Shown here: positions 33,396 through 41,651 of the stretch, in pieces | Position numbering within the stretch: the first letter of the stretch is position 1 | Layout: the number at the start of each line of letters is the position of its first letter | NCBI GenBank assembly: GCA_052389435.1 | Contig: JBQTIB010000001.1 | Coordinates: 1-51,318 of the forward strand | DNA length: 51,318 bases | DNA from: JBQTKD01 sp052389435 | GTDB lineage: Bacteria > Actinomycetota > Actinomycetes > Sporichthyales > Sporichthyaceae | Direction: 5' to 3' | The notes under the pieces: model-generated | The model's input: the letters and a program-made list of their open reading frames with translations, nothing else | Database searches by the model: none | Told to the model about the DNA's origin: nothing | Translations under genes and position numbers: made by a program

Positions 33396-33648
33396 CCGAC
33401 CCCTCCACCCTTCGTCCTGTGCGCGCTGTGCCGGTCGGCGGAGTGCATACCGGTCATCGCGCTCGAAATCGTCCCCAGTGGGACGCAGCGACCGGGTCGT
33501 TCGGTTCCAGGGGTACGGCAACCGATCGTGCGACGTGCGGCAAATGCCCGTCCCGTCACCCGCTCGGCCGATGCAATCCGGTCCGAACGGGCCATGCACT
33601 CGAGCCGAAGGTGCCAGTCGCAGAAGCCGGATTCCTCGTCCAAGGGAC

Positions 33649-33879
33649 ATGAACCGCTTCCTCGACCCACTGGGTCTCATCGACGGCACCTGGGACTGGA
33701 CCTCCGACCACGGAGGTGCCGGAATCGCCGCCTTCTTCGCCGCCGGCCTCGTCGCGCTGGTGCACCTGGCCGTCCTCGCCACGCTCGTTGCGCTCCTGGT
33801 GAACGCGCGCGGCGTTGCCGAGGCCGCGCGCGGATTCGCCCAGGGCGTCAACGAACCGGCCCCGGCCGAGCGTCGCTGA
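33649..33879 (+). CDS. Small membrane protein, 76 aa
   Basis: ATG 33649 follows CAAGGGAC. The product is MNRFLDPLGLIDGTWDWTSD followed by a long hydrophobic segment (IAAFFAAGLVALVHLAVLATLVALLV) and a short polar tail. The preceding 253 bp (33396-33648) is a divergent promoter region in which no other gene was recognised. The function is unknown. Confidence 0.55.
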   Translation: MNRFLDPLGLIDGTWDWTSDHGGAGIAAFFAAGLVALVHLAVLATLVALLVNARGVAEAARGFAQGVNEPAPAERR

Positions 33880-33959
33880 CCCCGGACAGCCTCGCCTAAC
33901 GAATCGCCTCCGCCCGGACGGGTAGACCGCGCGCAGATCGGACCGAGGAGTCATCGACG

Positions 33960-34295
33960 ATGCGCAGGCGATCGGGCGAAGCTGCAGGCGAGTGGATCGA
34001 CGTCGAACTTTCCGACGGTTCGATGCGGCGCGACTGGATTCCGGTCGACCAGCCCCCACCGCCGGGTGGGTATCCCGGGCTCTGGCACGTCGTGGCCGAA
34101 CCGGACGGGAGCACTCGGTGGGAGTGGCACCTGCTGCGAGCGGCCCTGCCCGGCCCCAGCGGCCCGGATCTGGTCGGGGCCGAACCGATGCCCACCCGCA
34201 GGTCGGTGCCCCTCGGCATGGCGCTGCTGGCCCTGCCGGGCGCCGTCGCCGTGGTGAGCGGCGCGATGCTGGTGAACGAGCTGTTCGCCCGGTAG
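33960..34295 (+). CDS. Tail-anchored-like small membrane protein, 111 aa
   Basis: ATG 33960 follows CCGAGGAGTCATCG. The first 80 residues are soluble with WIDVELSDGSMRRDWIPV, GLWHVVAEPDGSTRWEWHLL. A single hydrophobic helix (PLGMALLALPGAVAVVSGAML) lies close to the C-terminus, so the protein may be inserted by its tail. It ends 13 bp before the MBL hydrolase gene. The family was not recognised. Confidence 0.6.
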   Translation: MRRRSGEAAGEWIDVELSDGSMRRDWIPVDQPPPPGGYPGLWHVVAEPDGSTRWEWHLLRAALPGPSGPDLVGAEPMPTRRSVPLGMALLALPGAVAVVSGAMLVNELFAR

Positions 34296-34308
34296 CTACG
34301 TTGGCCCG

Positions 34309-35349
34309 GTGACCGACGACCGACACGCCTGGACCCAGCCCGGCGCGTACGAGGTGGCCCCCGGGGTCCACCGCGTGCCGCTGCCCCTGCCCAACGACGG
34401 GTTGGCGGCGGTGAACGTCTACGTGCTCGACGGCGGTCCCGACGGCGGCTGCGTGCTGATCGACTCGGGCTGGGCGCTGGACCTGGCCCGCACCGCGCTC
34501 GAGGAGGCGCTGGGCTCGCTCGGGTACGGGTTCGAGGACGTCCGACGTTTCCTGGTCACCCACGTCCACCGAGACCACTACACCCTCGGAGTCTCGCTGC
34601 GACGCACCTTCGGCACGCGCATCGGTCTCGGGGCGGGCGAAGCGCCCAACCTCGACCGCGCCCTCGGCGAAGGGCCGAGCACCGTCCTGGATCCGCTGCG
34701 CACGTGGGGCGCGCAGCATCTGGCCGAGGCGTGGGCGAAGGTCTACACCGAGGCCAACCGGGCCAAGGAGATCGAGAATTTCGAGGCGCCGGACGAATGG
34801 CTCCACGACGGCCAACGGTTCGAGGCGGGCACTCGGACGCTCACCGCGATCGCCACCCCCGGGCACACCCAGGGCCATCTGGTCTACCTGGACACCGAGG
34901 CGAACGTGATGTTCACCGGCGACCACGTGCTGCCGCACATCACCCCGTCCATCGGTTTCGAGCCCGCGCGAACGGCCGATCCGCTCGGCGCCTACCTGAA
35001 CTCGCTGCACCTGATGCTGCGTCACGCAGACGCGCTCATGCTGCCCGCCCACGGCGCCGCCGGCGGCGGCGTCCACGACCGCGTCCGAGCCCTGATCGCC
35101 CATCACGATCGCCGACTGGCCGAGACCGAGGACGCCGTCCGTGCCGGCGCCGGCACGGCGTTCGAAGCAGCGCGTCGCCTGGGCTGGACGAGCCGCAACC
35201 GCGCATTCGACACCTTCGACCTGTTCAACCAGATCCTCGCCGTCGGGGAGACCTACGCCCACCTGCGCGTGCTCGCCGATCGCGGTCGGGTCGTCGGCGG
35301 CCGGGACGCGGCCGGGGTCTACGCCTACGAACCGCCGCCCGCCACGTGA
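34309..35349 (+). CDS. Metallo-beta-lactamase-fold hydrolase, 346 aa
   Basis: The HxHxDH motif reads THVHRDHYT with His85, His87, Asp89 and His90. The further ligands appear in ATPGHTQGHLVY, FTGDHVLPHITP and LPAHG. The C-terminal helical extension (RLGWTSRNRAFDTFDLFNQI, GETYAHLRVLADRGRV) is typical of hydrolases annotated as lactonase- or thioesterase-like in actinobacteria; the substrate is unknown. GTG 34309 is the start. Confidence 0.88.
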   Translation: MTDDRHAWTQPGAYEVAPGVHRVPLPLPNDGLAAVNVYVLDGGPDGGCVLIDSGWALDLARTALEEALGSLGYGFEDVRRFLVTHVHRDHYTLGVSLRRTFGTRIGLGAGEAPNLDRALGEGPSTVLDPLRTWGAQHLAEAWAKVYTEANRAKEIENFEAPDEWLHDGQRFEAGTRTLTAIATPGHTQGHLVYLDTEANVMFTGDHVLPHITPSIGFEPARTADPLGAYLNSLHLMLRHADALMLPAHGAAGGGVHDRVRALIAHHDRRLAETEDAVRAGAGTAFEAARRLGWTSRNRAFDTFDLFNQILAVGETYAHLRVLADRGRVVGGRDAAGVYAYEPPPAT

Positions 35350-35405
35350 GAGCGTTCTGCTCCAGTCCTCGTCGCATTCCGGGCCGACGCGGGTAGAGCC
35401 CCGTC

Positions 35406-35990
35406 GTGAGCGTGGGATTTCCGGTGGTGGCGGCGGCGACGGGCCTCGCCGCGGTGTTCGTGCTCGCTCAGGCCGTGCAGGGCCTCGACGGACCCGAGAA
35501 CCCCGACGTCGGTCCAACCGTGGTACTCCCGGCGGCCGCGCCGGACGAACCGGGGGCGGAGGAACCGGCGGCCACTACCCCGGCGGATCCCGTCGCGCCG
35601 AGGGTGCGCGCGGTGCCGAAGCGGGACCGCACCACCGAGGTCCTACCGAGCCCGACGGGCGAGCCCAGGGTGGCCGCCGACGACCCGGCCGGGCCCCGAC
35701 CCACGACCCCGCGGCCCCGGCGGAGCGTCCCGAGCCTGTCCGCGGCCCCCACTCCCAGGTTCGTCCCCGATCCGGCCGAGCAGGAGCCGACCCAGATCCC
35801 GGTGCCGGTGTGCCCGGCCGAGGACGGCGACAACTCGCGCGAGGACCTGGACCGCGAGGACCCCGATGGCGACGGCCCCCGGGACTGGCGCCGGGATCGG
35901 CGGTGGGACCGGTCCTGGGATCGCGAGAACCGTCGAGACCGCGAGCGGCCGGACTCCCTCGATCGGCGAGATCGCGGCTGTCGGGATTGA
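35406..35990 (+). CDS. Exported low-complexity protein with Asp/Arg-rich tail, 194 aa
   Basis: A short N-terminal hydrophobic segment (FPVVAAATGLAAVFVLAQAV) works as an anchor or signal. The middle is proline/alanine/threonine-rich and disordered. The last 55 residues are a dense mix of aspartate, glutamate and arginine (REDLDREDPDGDGPRDWRR, then WDRENRRDRERPDSLDRRDR) flanked by two single cysteines. It lies 33 bp upstream of a sensor kinase gene in the same direction. The exported protein at 38407-39240 ends in a similar D/R-rich tail, so the two may be partners of that two-component system. Confidence 0.65.
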   Translation: MSVGFPVVAAATGLAAVFVLAQAVQGLDGPENPDVGPTVVLPAAAPDEPGAEEPAATTPADPVAPRVRAVPKRDRTTEVLPSPTGEPRVAADDPAGPRPTTPRPRRSVPSLSAAPTPRFVPDPAEQEPTQIPVPVCPAEDGDNSREDLDREDPDGDGPRDWRRDRRWDRSWDRENRRDRERPDSLDRRDRGCRD

Positions 35991-36023
35991 AGACCGGGCT
36001 GAGCGGGAAGACCCGCGGAGCCG

Positions 36024-37491
36024 ATGCCGAGTCCACGCCGGATGCGCTCCGCGCTGCGCACAGTGAGTCCACGCTCGGTCCGGGTGCGGATCCTGATGTG
36101 GGTCGTTTCGCTGTGCGCTCTCGCCCTGCTGTTGGCGGGGGCCGCGTTCTACCTCGTGCAACGCGAACTGATCGACCGTCGCATCACGGCCTCGCTGAGT
36201 CAGGAGATCTCCGAGTTCGACAGCTTCGGCCGCAACAACGTCGATCCCTCGACCGGCGCAGAGTTCGCCTCGCCCGCCCGGTTGATCCAGGCCGCGCTCG
36301 GCCGCAACGTCCCCGGCGAGCACCAGGCGCTGCTCGGGTTCGTGGGCGGCAGACCGCGGTACGTACAGGGCTCCGGCGTGCGGGCGCTCGAACGATCCGC
36401 CGATTTCCGACGCGCCGTCAACGCACTGCCACGGGGCGGTTCGGGGACCGTAGGGGTGGGCCCGAACACGGTGCGCTTCGCCTCGAAGACGGTCCGGGCC
36501 TCCGGCGAGCCCGCCTCGCGCACGCCGACCGCGTTCGTGGTCGCCTCCTTCGTCGACGACGAGCGCCGGGAGGTGGCCGAGGCGGTTCGCAGCTACCTGC
36601 TCGTGGCACTGGTCGCTGATGGCCGTCGGGCTCGGCGCCTGGTCGGTCTCCGGACGGCTGCTGCGTCCGCTGCGAGACCTGCGGGTGACGGCCGATCAGA
36701 TCGGCCACAGCGACCTGACCCGCCGGATCGAGGCGGACGGGCACGACGACATCTCCGACCTGGCCAGGACCTTCAACGCGATGCTCGACCGGCTCGAGGG
36801 CGCCTTCGCCGGCCAGCGCTGCTTCCTCGACGACGCAGGCCACGAACTGCGCACCCCGCTCACGATCGTGCGCGGGCACCTGGAACTCATGGTCCCCGGC
36901 GATCTCGAGGACGTCTCCGCCACCCGGGACCTCGTCCTCGACGAACTGGACCGCATGGGACGGCTCGTCGACGACCTGGTCGTCCTGGCCCGCGCCGGGC
37001 GTCCCGACTTCCTGCGCCCGCAGCCCGTCGACCTGTCCGTCCTCGTCGAGGAGGTCCTGCACAAGGCCCGCGGGCTCGCGGATCGGAACTGGGTGTGCGA
37101 CGGCCGCGCCGACGCCGAGGTCCCCGCCGACCCGCAGCGCCTCACCCAGGCGCTGCTGCAGCTGGCCTCGAACGCCGTGGCGCACACCGAGCCCGGGACG
37201 ACGATCGCGATCGGCTCGTCGGCGTCCGCGGGCCGGGCGAGCCTGTGGGTGCGCGACGAGGGCACCGGCGTGGCACCCGCCGACTCCGAGCGCATCTTCG
37301 ACCGTTTCGAACGCGGCGAGCGGGCCGGCCCGCACGGCGCCGGCCTCGGGCTGTCGATCGTCCGCGCGATCGCCGCAGCGCACGGGGGCGTCGTCGGACT
37401 GATTCCCCGGCCGGGACCGGGCGCGACCTTCCGCATCGACCTGCCGGCGGGCACCACGCGCGCCGAGCCCGCAACCCTGGTGGAGGCCTGA
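36024..37491 (+). pseudogene. Sensor histidine kinase split by a frameshift near 36612
   Basis: The first frame (ATG 36024) gives a membrane helix (MWVVSLCALALLLAGAAFYL), an extracytoplasmic sensor of about 140 residues and the start of helix 2 (VRSYLLVALVA). The second frame (from ATG 36619 to 37491) gives the rest of helix 2 (MAVGLGAWSVSGRLL), HAMP, the phospho-acceptor box DDAGHELRTPLTIV, LASNAVAHTEPG, and GAGLGLSIVRAIAAAHGG. Joining them needs 2 bases restored in GGTCGCTGATG, consistent with loss of one GC unit. It may be a real inactivation, a sequencing error, or a kinase half translated alone from 36619, where no ribosome-binding site is evident. Confidence 0.8.
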
Positions 37492-37562
37492 GGTGAACGA
37501 GCTCGCGAGCCAACCGACGGCGGACACGCCTGGACTCGCCCTACGGAAGAAGGACGCCTGAC

Positions 37563-38279
37563 ATGCATCGCATCCTGGTGGCCGAGGACGAGGAGCGCAT
37601 CGCGTCGTTCGTGGCGAAGGGCCTGCGGTCCAACGGCCTGACGGTAACGGTCGTCGGCGACGGACCGGACGCGTATGCACACGCCCTCACCGGCGAGTTC
37701 GACCTTCTGGTCCTCGACGTGGGGCTGCCCGAACTCGACGGCTTCTCGGTGCTGCGCCGGCTGCGGGAGAAACGCTGCCCGATCCCCGTCGTCATGCTCA
37801 CGGCGCGCAGCTCGATCGACGACACCGTCGCCGGCCTCGAGGGCGGGGCCGACGACTACATGGCCAAGCCGTTTCGATTCGAGGAACTCCTCGCCCGCGT
37901 ACGTCTGCGGCTTCGCGAGGACCGCGCGCCGGAGATCACCGTGCTGCGCCTCGGGGACCTGACACTCGACCTGCGCGCCCGCCGCGCATCGGTCGGCGGG
38001 CGCGCAGTGGATCTGACTGCCCGTGAGTTCCTCGTCGCCGAGGTCCTGCTGCGCAATCCCGAGCAGGTGCTCTCCCGGGAGCAACTGCTGTCCCGGGTGT
38101 GGGGCTACGACTTCGACGGCCAGTCCAACGTCGTCGACGTCTACGTCCGCTACCTGCGCCGCAAGCTCGGCGCCGAACGCATCGAGACCGTCCGCGGCAT
38201 GGGCTACCGCATGGTCGACCCGGTCGCCTCGCCCACGCGGCAGGGCGCCCCCGAGCGGGCCGGGGACGCCGTGCGCTGA
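37563..38279 (+). CDS. OmpR-family response regulator, 238 aa
   Basis: The receiver has acidic residues EDEE at 8-11, the phosphorylated Asp52 in LLVLDVGLPELDG, the threonine in VMLTARSS and the lysine in MAKPFRFEE. The C-terminal winged helix contains LTAREFLVAEVLLRNPEQVL, VDVYVRYLRRKLG and TVRGMGYRM. It lies 71 bp after the kinase and probably forms one transcript with the genes at 35406 and 36024. Candidate target sites (three 11-bp repeats) lie at 39326-39353 upstream of the convergent exported coiled-coil gene. Confidence 0.93.
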   Translation: MHRILVAEDEERIASFVAKGLRSNGLTVTVVGDGPDAYAHALTGEFDLLVLDVGLPELDGFSVLRRLREKRCPIPVVMLTARSSIDDTVAGLEGGADDYMAKPFRFEELLARVRLRLREDRAPEITVLRLGDLTLDLRARRASVGGRAVDLTAREFLVAEVLLRNPEQVLSREQLLSRVWGYDFDGQSNVVDVYVRYLRRKLGAERIETVRGMGYRMVDPVASPTRQGAPERAGDAVR

Positions 38280-38303
38280 CGTGCGAGCCGTTTGCGCGTG
38301 CTG

Positions 38304-38321
38304 CGGGAGCGTGTGCTCCCG
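38304..38321. terminator. Short hairpin between convergent genes
   Basis: CGGGAGC-GTGT-GCTCCCG (38304-38321) forms a 7-bp stem in the 127-bp gap between the regulator stop (38279) and the opposing stop (38407). There is no T-run, so its role as a terminator is only probable. Confidence 0.35.
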
Positions 38322-38406
38322 GGGAGGGTGCGACTCCCGGCTTCGGCAGGGTTTCGCGACCTTCGAGTGCCGTCGTAGGCCGCGAACCCGTCCGAAGGGT
38401 GCGTTT

Positions 38407-39240
38407 CTAGCGGTCGCCGCGACCCCACCCGCGACCGTCGTGACGCCAGCCGTCGCGGCCGCGGTCGGTGCTGCGGTCCCGGAGGTCGTCGCGGTCGAAC
38501 CCGGCGTTGCGGACCTCGCGACGCTCGTCCTTGGCCTGCTCGCGCGCGGCCTTCGCCTGCGCCTTGGCCTGCTCGCGCGCCACCTTGGCCCGTTCCCGAG
38601 CGGCCTCGGCCTCGGCCCGGGCCTGCGCGAACTCGGCACGGGCGTCCTCGCGGGCGTCGCCCGCCTGCTCCCGCGCCGCGGCCCGCGCCGCAAGGAACTC
38701 GGCGACCTGCTCGCGGAAGGCCGCAATGGCCTCCCGACGGGCCTTCGCCCACTCGGCGCGGGCGGCGGCCCGCTGCTCCGCGAGGCCGTCGGCGGTGTCG
38801 TCGACGACGTCCGCCGGCAGGCTCGCCTTGACCTCGGCCAGCTCGGTGCGGATCTCGGCGATCTCGGAGCGGACCTGCTCCCGGATCTTGGCGACCTCGG
38901 CGGCCGCGATCTTCTGCGCCTCGGCGCGGGCGGTCTCCCGGGCCTCGGTGCGGGCCTCGGTCAGCACCTGCTCCCGGATCTGGGCGATGGCGGCGGTGGC
39001 CTCCTCGAGCAGTTGGCGGACCGCGGCGAGTTCGGTGTCGCGGTCCTCGGTCAGGTCGTCGAGGTTCGCGAGGTCGTTGAGGTCCCCCGTCTCGTCGTCG
39101 ACCTGGGCGATCTGCCCCGACAGCGAGCCGCCGGAAATCGGATTGTCGTCGTCCGCGGATGCCTGGGACAGGCCGAATCCGCCGATCGCGAGGGCGCCGA
39201 CGGCGGCGACGGTGGCGATGCGGATGGTCGGCTTGCGCAT
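38407..39240 (-). CDS. Exported alanine-rich coiled-coil protein with Asp/Arg-rich tail, 277 aa
   Basis: A Sec signal peptide (RIATVAAVGALAIGGFGLSQ, cut before ADDDN near residue 30) is followed by about 200 residues of almost continuous coiled coil rich in Ala, Glu and Arg (REQVLTEARTEARETARAEA, and EAARERAKVAREQAKAQAKA). It ends in GFDRDDLRDRSTDRGRDGW. The gene faces the regulator at 37563 and its promoter region contains three 11-bp direct repeats that fit an OmpR-family site. It may be an extracytoplasmic scaffold or the sensed or regulated component of the two-component locus. Confidence 0.75.
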   Translation of the reverse strand: MRKPTIRIATVAAVGALAIGGFGLSQASADDDNPISGGSLSGQIAQVDDETGDLNDLANLDDLTEDRDTELAAVRQLLEEATAAIAQIREQVLTEARTEARETARAEAQKIAAAEVAKIREQVRSEIAEIRTELAEVKASLPADVVDDTADGLAEQRAAARAEWAKARREAIAAFREQVAEFLAARAAAREQAGDAREDARAEFAQARAEAEAARERAKVAREQAKAQAKAAREQAKDERREVRNAGFDRDDLRDRSTDRGRDGWRHDGRGWGRGDR

Positions 39241-39325
39241 GTGTGCCTCCTGGATGTCTGGCCGCCCGTGGGGCGGCCGGCGGAACCCCCCAGGTTCCGC
39301 CGCTGATCCCGAAATGCCCGCCGTG

Positions 39326-39365
39326 CGTGAGCCCTCCGTGAGGGCTCCATGAGCGTTTTCTCATG
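39326..39365 (-). promoter_or_regulatory. Three 11-bp-spaced direct repeats plus palindrome upstream of the coiled-coil gene
   Basis: CGTGAG, CGTGAG and CATGAG begin at 39326, 39337 and 39348, exactly one helical turn (11 bp) apart, as in PhoB/OmpR-family boxes. The last overlaps the palindrome CATGAG-CGTTTT-CTCATG (39348-39365). The block lies 86 bp or more upstream of the start at 39240. It is a natural candidate target of the response regulator at 37563. Confidence 0.5.
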
Positions 39366-39504
39366 ATCGATCGGCCGGTTCCGCTCTCGGACGACGTCCC
39401 GAAGCCGCCGCCGTCGTAGGCCCGACGGTGCGACGGGCGCGACTGCGGGCCGACAAGCGCGCAGCGCGCACCTCGCGCGAGCATCTAGGCTGTCTGCGCT
39501 CCAG

Positions 39505-39576
39505 GCTGGCGTAGCTCAATGGGAGAGCATCGCCCTTACAAGGCGAGGGTTGGGGGTTCGAGCCCCTCCGCCAGCA
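39505..39576 (+). tRNA. tRNA-Val(TAC)
   Basis: The acceptor stem GCTGGCG (39505-39511) pairs with CGCCAGC (39569-39575), followed by discriminator A. The D arm is GCTC-AATGGGA-GAGC. The anticodon arm is TCGCC-CTTACAA-GGCGA with anticodon TAC reading GUA (valine). The T arm contains GGTTCGAGCC. The 3' CCA is not encoded. Its 3' half is the integration target of the element that follows. Confidence 0.95.
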
Positions 39577-39577
39577 C
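39535..39577 (+). repeat. attL, 43-bp tRNA-Val 3' half
   Basis: This copy starts in the anticodon loop (CTTACAA) and ends just after the acceptor stem. It lies within the intact tRNA gene, so the integrated element supplies or preserves a functional 3' end. Confidence 0.92.
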
Positions 39578-39591
39578 CGAATAACCGCAGG

Positions 39592-40737
39592 TCAGCGGCC
39601 TATTTCACGGACCGTAGCTGGCGGTTCCATGGTCGGAGTCCGCAAACAGTCCGCAAGAATTCGAGCGCGGGAGTCCGCGAGACGCTCCGCGAGCGCGTCG
39701 AGGTCCTCGTCGAAGAGGTCCGAGTACACGTCGAGGGTCATGCTCGGCTTGGCGTGGCCGAGCATCCGCTGCAGCGCGAGCACCGACGCGCCGGCGGACA
39801 CCGCGAGGCTCGCCGCGGTGTGCCGCAGCTCGTGCGGGGTGAGCCCCTCGAGGCCGGCCGCGGTCGCCGCCGCGTCGAACCACGCCGAGCGCATGTTCCC
39901 GGTGCGCAGGACGGCGCCGCGCGCTGTGGCGAACACCAGCGCGTCGGGATCGCCCGGAGAGAGGCGCCGGCTCAACGGCTCGGCCAGGAACGGCGGGAAT
40001 GGCACGCTGCGCCGCTGGTGGTCCTTCGGCGAGGACCACACCAGCGACCCGTTCACGTCCGTCACGGACTCCTCGATGCGCAGCCGGCGGCGGAGCATGT
40101 CGACGTGCCGCCCGCGCAGCGCGGCCATCTCCCCGAACCGCAGCCCGGTGTACGCGAGCACGAGCACCAGGTCGCGGTGCTCGCCCGCCGCGTCCGCGAA
40201 CGACTCGACTTGGGCGCCCGTCAGGTACCTGCGCCGGGTGAGCGCGGCCTTGGGCAAGTCGACGGCGCGCACCGGGTTCGACGCGAGCCGCTTCGACTTG
40301 ACCGCAACGTCGAGGATCGACGCGAACACGCCCACGATCTTCCGCACGCTCGCACCGGACAGCGCGCCGCCAGCGCGGCCTAGGCCGGGAGCCGACAGCG
40401 TGCCGACCCACGCCTGCACGGCCTCGTAGGTCACCGCGGACACCGGTACCGACCCCCAGCGCGGAACCACGTACCTGCTCACAACGACCGTGTTTCGCAG
40501 CCTCGTCGAGGCGCTCCAGCTCGGCTTGCCGTCGAGGTACGCCTGCGCGACCTCGCCCACGGTCGTGCGCCCAGCCCGAGGGTCGACGTATTGGCCCGTG
40601 AGCTTCGAGGTCGTGACCTCGTCGAGCCAGCGCTGCGCGTCAAGCTTCCGGTCGAAGTGCCTCACATGCTCTCTGCCGGCCTCGTCGCGGTACCGAGCCC
40701 GCCATTTGCCGCTAGGTCGCTTAGCAATGCTCGCCAT
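39592..40737 (-). CDS. int: Tyrosine-type integrase, 381 aa
   Basis: This enzyme integrates and excises the element at the tRNA site. The N-terminal arm-binding domain (SIAKRPSGKWRARYRDEAGR), core-binding domain (VGEVAQAYLDGKPSWSASTR) and catalytic domain are complete. The catalytic residues are Arg200 (AYTGLRFGE), Lys238, His302 and Arg305 (PHELRHTAAS), His328 (MLGHAK) and Tyr338 (TLDVYSDLF). Its C-terminal codons overlap the paired arm repeats at 39638-39659. The gene ends 15 bp from the attL repeat. Confidence 0.95.
   Translation of the reverse strand: MASIAKRPSGKWRARYRDEAGREHVRHFDRKLDAQRWLDEVTTSKLTGQYVDPRAGRTTVGEVAQAYLDGKPSWSASTRLRNTVVVSRYVVPRWGSVPVSAVTYEAVQAWVGTLSAPGLGRAGGALSGASVRKIVGVFASILDVAVKSKRLASNPVRAVDLPKAALTRRRYLTGAQVESFADAAGEHRDLVLVLAYTGLRFGEMAALRGRHVDMLRRRLRIEESVTDVNGSLVWSSPKDHQRRSVPFPPFLAEPLSRRLSPGDPDALVFATARGAVLRTGNMRSAWFDAAATAAGLEGLTPHELRHTAASLAVSAGASVLALQRMLGHAKPSMTLDVYSDLFDEDLDALAERLADSRARILADCLRTPTMEPPATVREIGR
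39638..39659. repeat. Paired 11-bp direct repeat near attL (candidate integrase arm site)
   Basis: GTCCGCAA occurs twice, 11 bp apart (39638 and 39649). The 22-bp unit recurs identically at 46709-46730. It lies 60 bp inside attL and within the last codons of the integrase gene. Confidence 0.65.
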
Positions 40738-41345
40738 CAGGACTCCTGCTTGCGTATCGGCCGTCGACCACGCACAGCGGGCGGGAGGTGCCCGGCCTTC
40801 CGCGCCGCGGCTACCCAGCGCTGCGCCGTCGTGTAGTGCCCCCGATGTCTCGTCGCCACCGCGTCGATGACCGAGGGCGCTCCGTCGGCCTCCGCCTGGA
40901 GGTAGGTCTCCGCGACCCTTCGCAGGAACTCGTCCGGCAGCCGGCCGCGTTGGCGACCGCGGAAGTCATCCTGCCGCGCGCCGAACTCGTCTCCCTTGGC
41001 GTGCGATCCGAACATCGCCCAGACCCCCGAGAGCACCTGCTCGGCGGCCTCTTTGACCGGCAGGCCGAGGTCCGCGCTGGTGAGTTCCTTATCCCGGTCC
41101 GGGGTGACGACGAGTTCGACGACGCGGTAGGCCTGCCGGCGGTATTCGACGGTGAACGCGACGTGGTGCCCGCTGGGACGCAGCCTGCCCACGATCGGGC
41201 CTACACGATCGCCTGCATTCGGCTGGCGGGCCATCAGGCGCAGCAGCGCGTCCGGATCGACCGGATCCGGGGCGGGTCCGCTTCCGGAGCCGAAGGTGCC
41301 ACCGAGCACCGACAGCCTGCATTCCGCAATCTGCTGCCTGCCCAT
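40737..41345 (-). CDS. Element-encoded protein with C-terminal helix-turn-helix-like region, 202 aa
   Basis: ATG 41345 follows GGGGTGAGGC and is preferred to a longer upstream frame. The N-terminal half is beta-rich (GHHVAFTVEYRRQAYRVVELVV). The C-terminal half has helices and a basic HTH-like end (VIDAVATRHRGHYTTAQRWVAAARKAGHL). Its stop and the integrase start overlap (TGATG), so it is probably co-expressed with int and may control integration direction. The family was not recognised. Confidence 0.65.
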   Translation of the reverse strand: MGRQQIAECRLSVLGGTFGSGSGPAPDPVDPDALLRLMARQPNAGDRVGPIVGRLRPSGHHVAFTVEYRRQAYRVVELVVTPDRDKELTSADLGLPVKEAAEQVLSGVWAMFGSHAKGDEFGARQDDFRGRQRGRLPDEFLRRVAETYLQAEADGAPSVIDAVATRHRGHYTTAQRWVAAARKAGHLPPAVRGRRPIRKQES

Positions 41346-41388
41346 TGCCTCACCCCGTCGGATTGAAGTCGCTGTATTGACCGCTGTT

Positions 41389-41419
41389 CTGTTGTACAGC
41401 AGATGCTGCACAGTTTCAA
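41389..41419 (-). promoter_or_regulatory. Sigma-70-like promoter with overlapping palindromic operator
   Basis: On the minus strand TTGAAA (41419-41414) and TACAAC (41396-41391) are separated by exactly 17 bp, a near-consensus housekeeping promoter for the 202-residue protein and integrase. The 14-bp near-palindrome CTGTTGTACAGCAG (41389-41402) covers the -10 box and could be a repressor site. The region is also the divergent promoter region for the gene at 41466. Confidence 0.6.
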
Positions 41420-41465
41420 CGCATACCGGCGCAACCGTCGCCGGGGCCGATGGAGGGAAGACGAG

Positions 41466-41651
41466 ATGAATCCCGAGCTGTACCTCACGACCCGCGAGGT
41501 CGCCGAACGCTTCCGGACCGCCGAAAGCACCGTCCGCTACTGGAGATCCATCGACTACGGACCCGCTGGGGTGCGCGTGGGCCGGCGGGTGCTGTATCGG
41601 GCCAGCGACGTCGAGGCTTGGGAGCGCGAGCACCTGGGCGGTGTCGCGTGA
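41466..41651 (+). CDS. Excisionase / MerR-type HTH protein, 61 aa
   Basis: ATG 41466 after GGAAGACGAG. The sequence LYLTTREVAERFRTAESTVR, then YGPAGVRVGRRVLYRASDVEAWE is the HTH_17 (excisionase-like) winged helix. Such proteins bend attachment-site DNA and turn on excision. It is transcribed divergently from int and leads the rightward operon. An overlapping GTGA joins it to the next gene. Confidence 0.88.
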   Translation: MNPELYLTTREVAERFRTAESTVRYWRSIDYGPAGVRVGRRVLYRASDVEAWEREHLGGVA

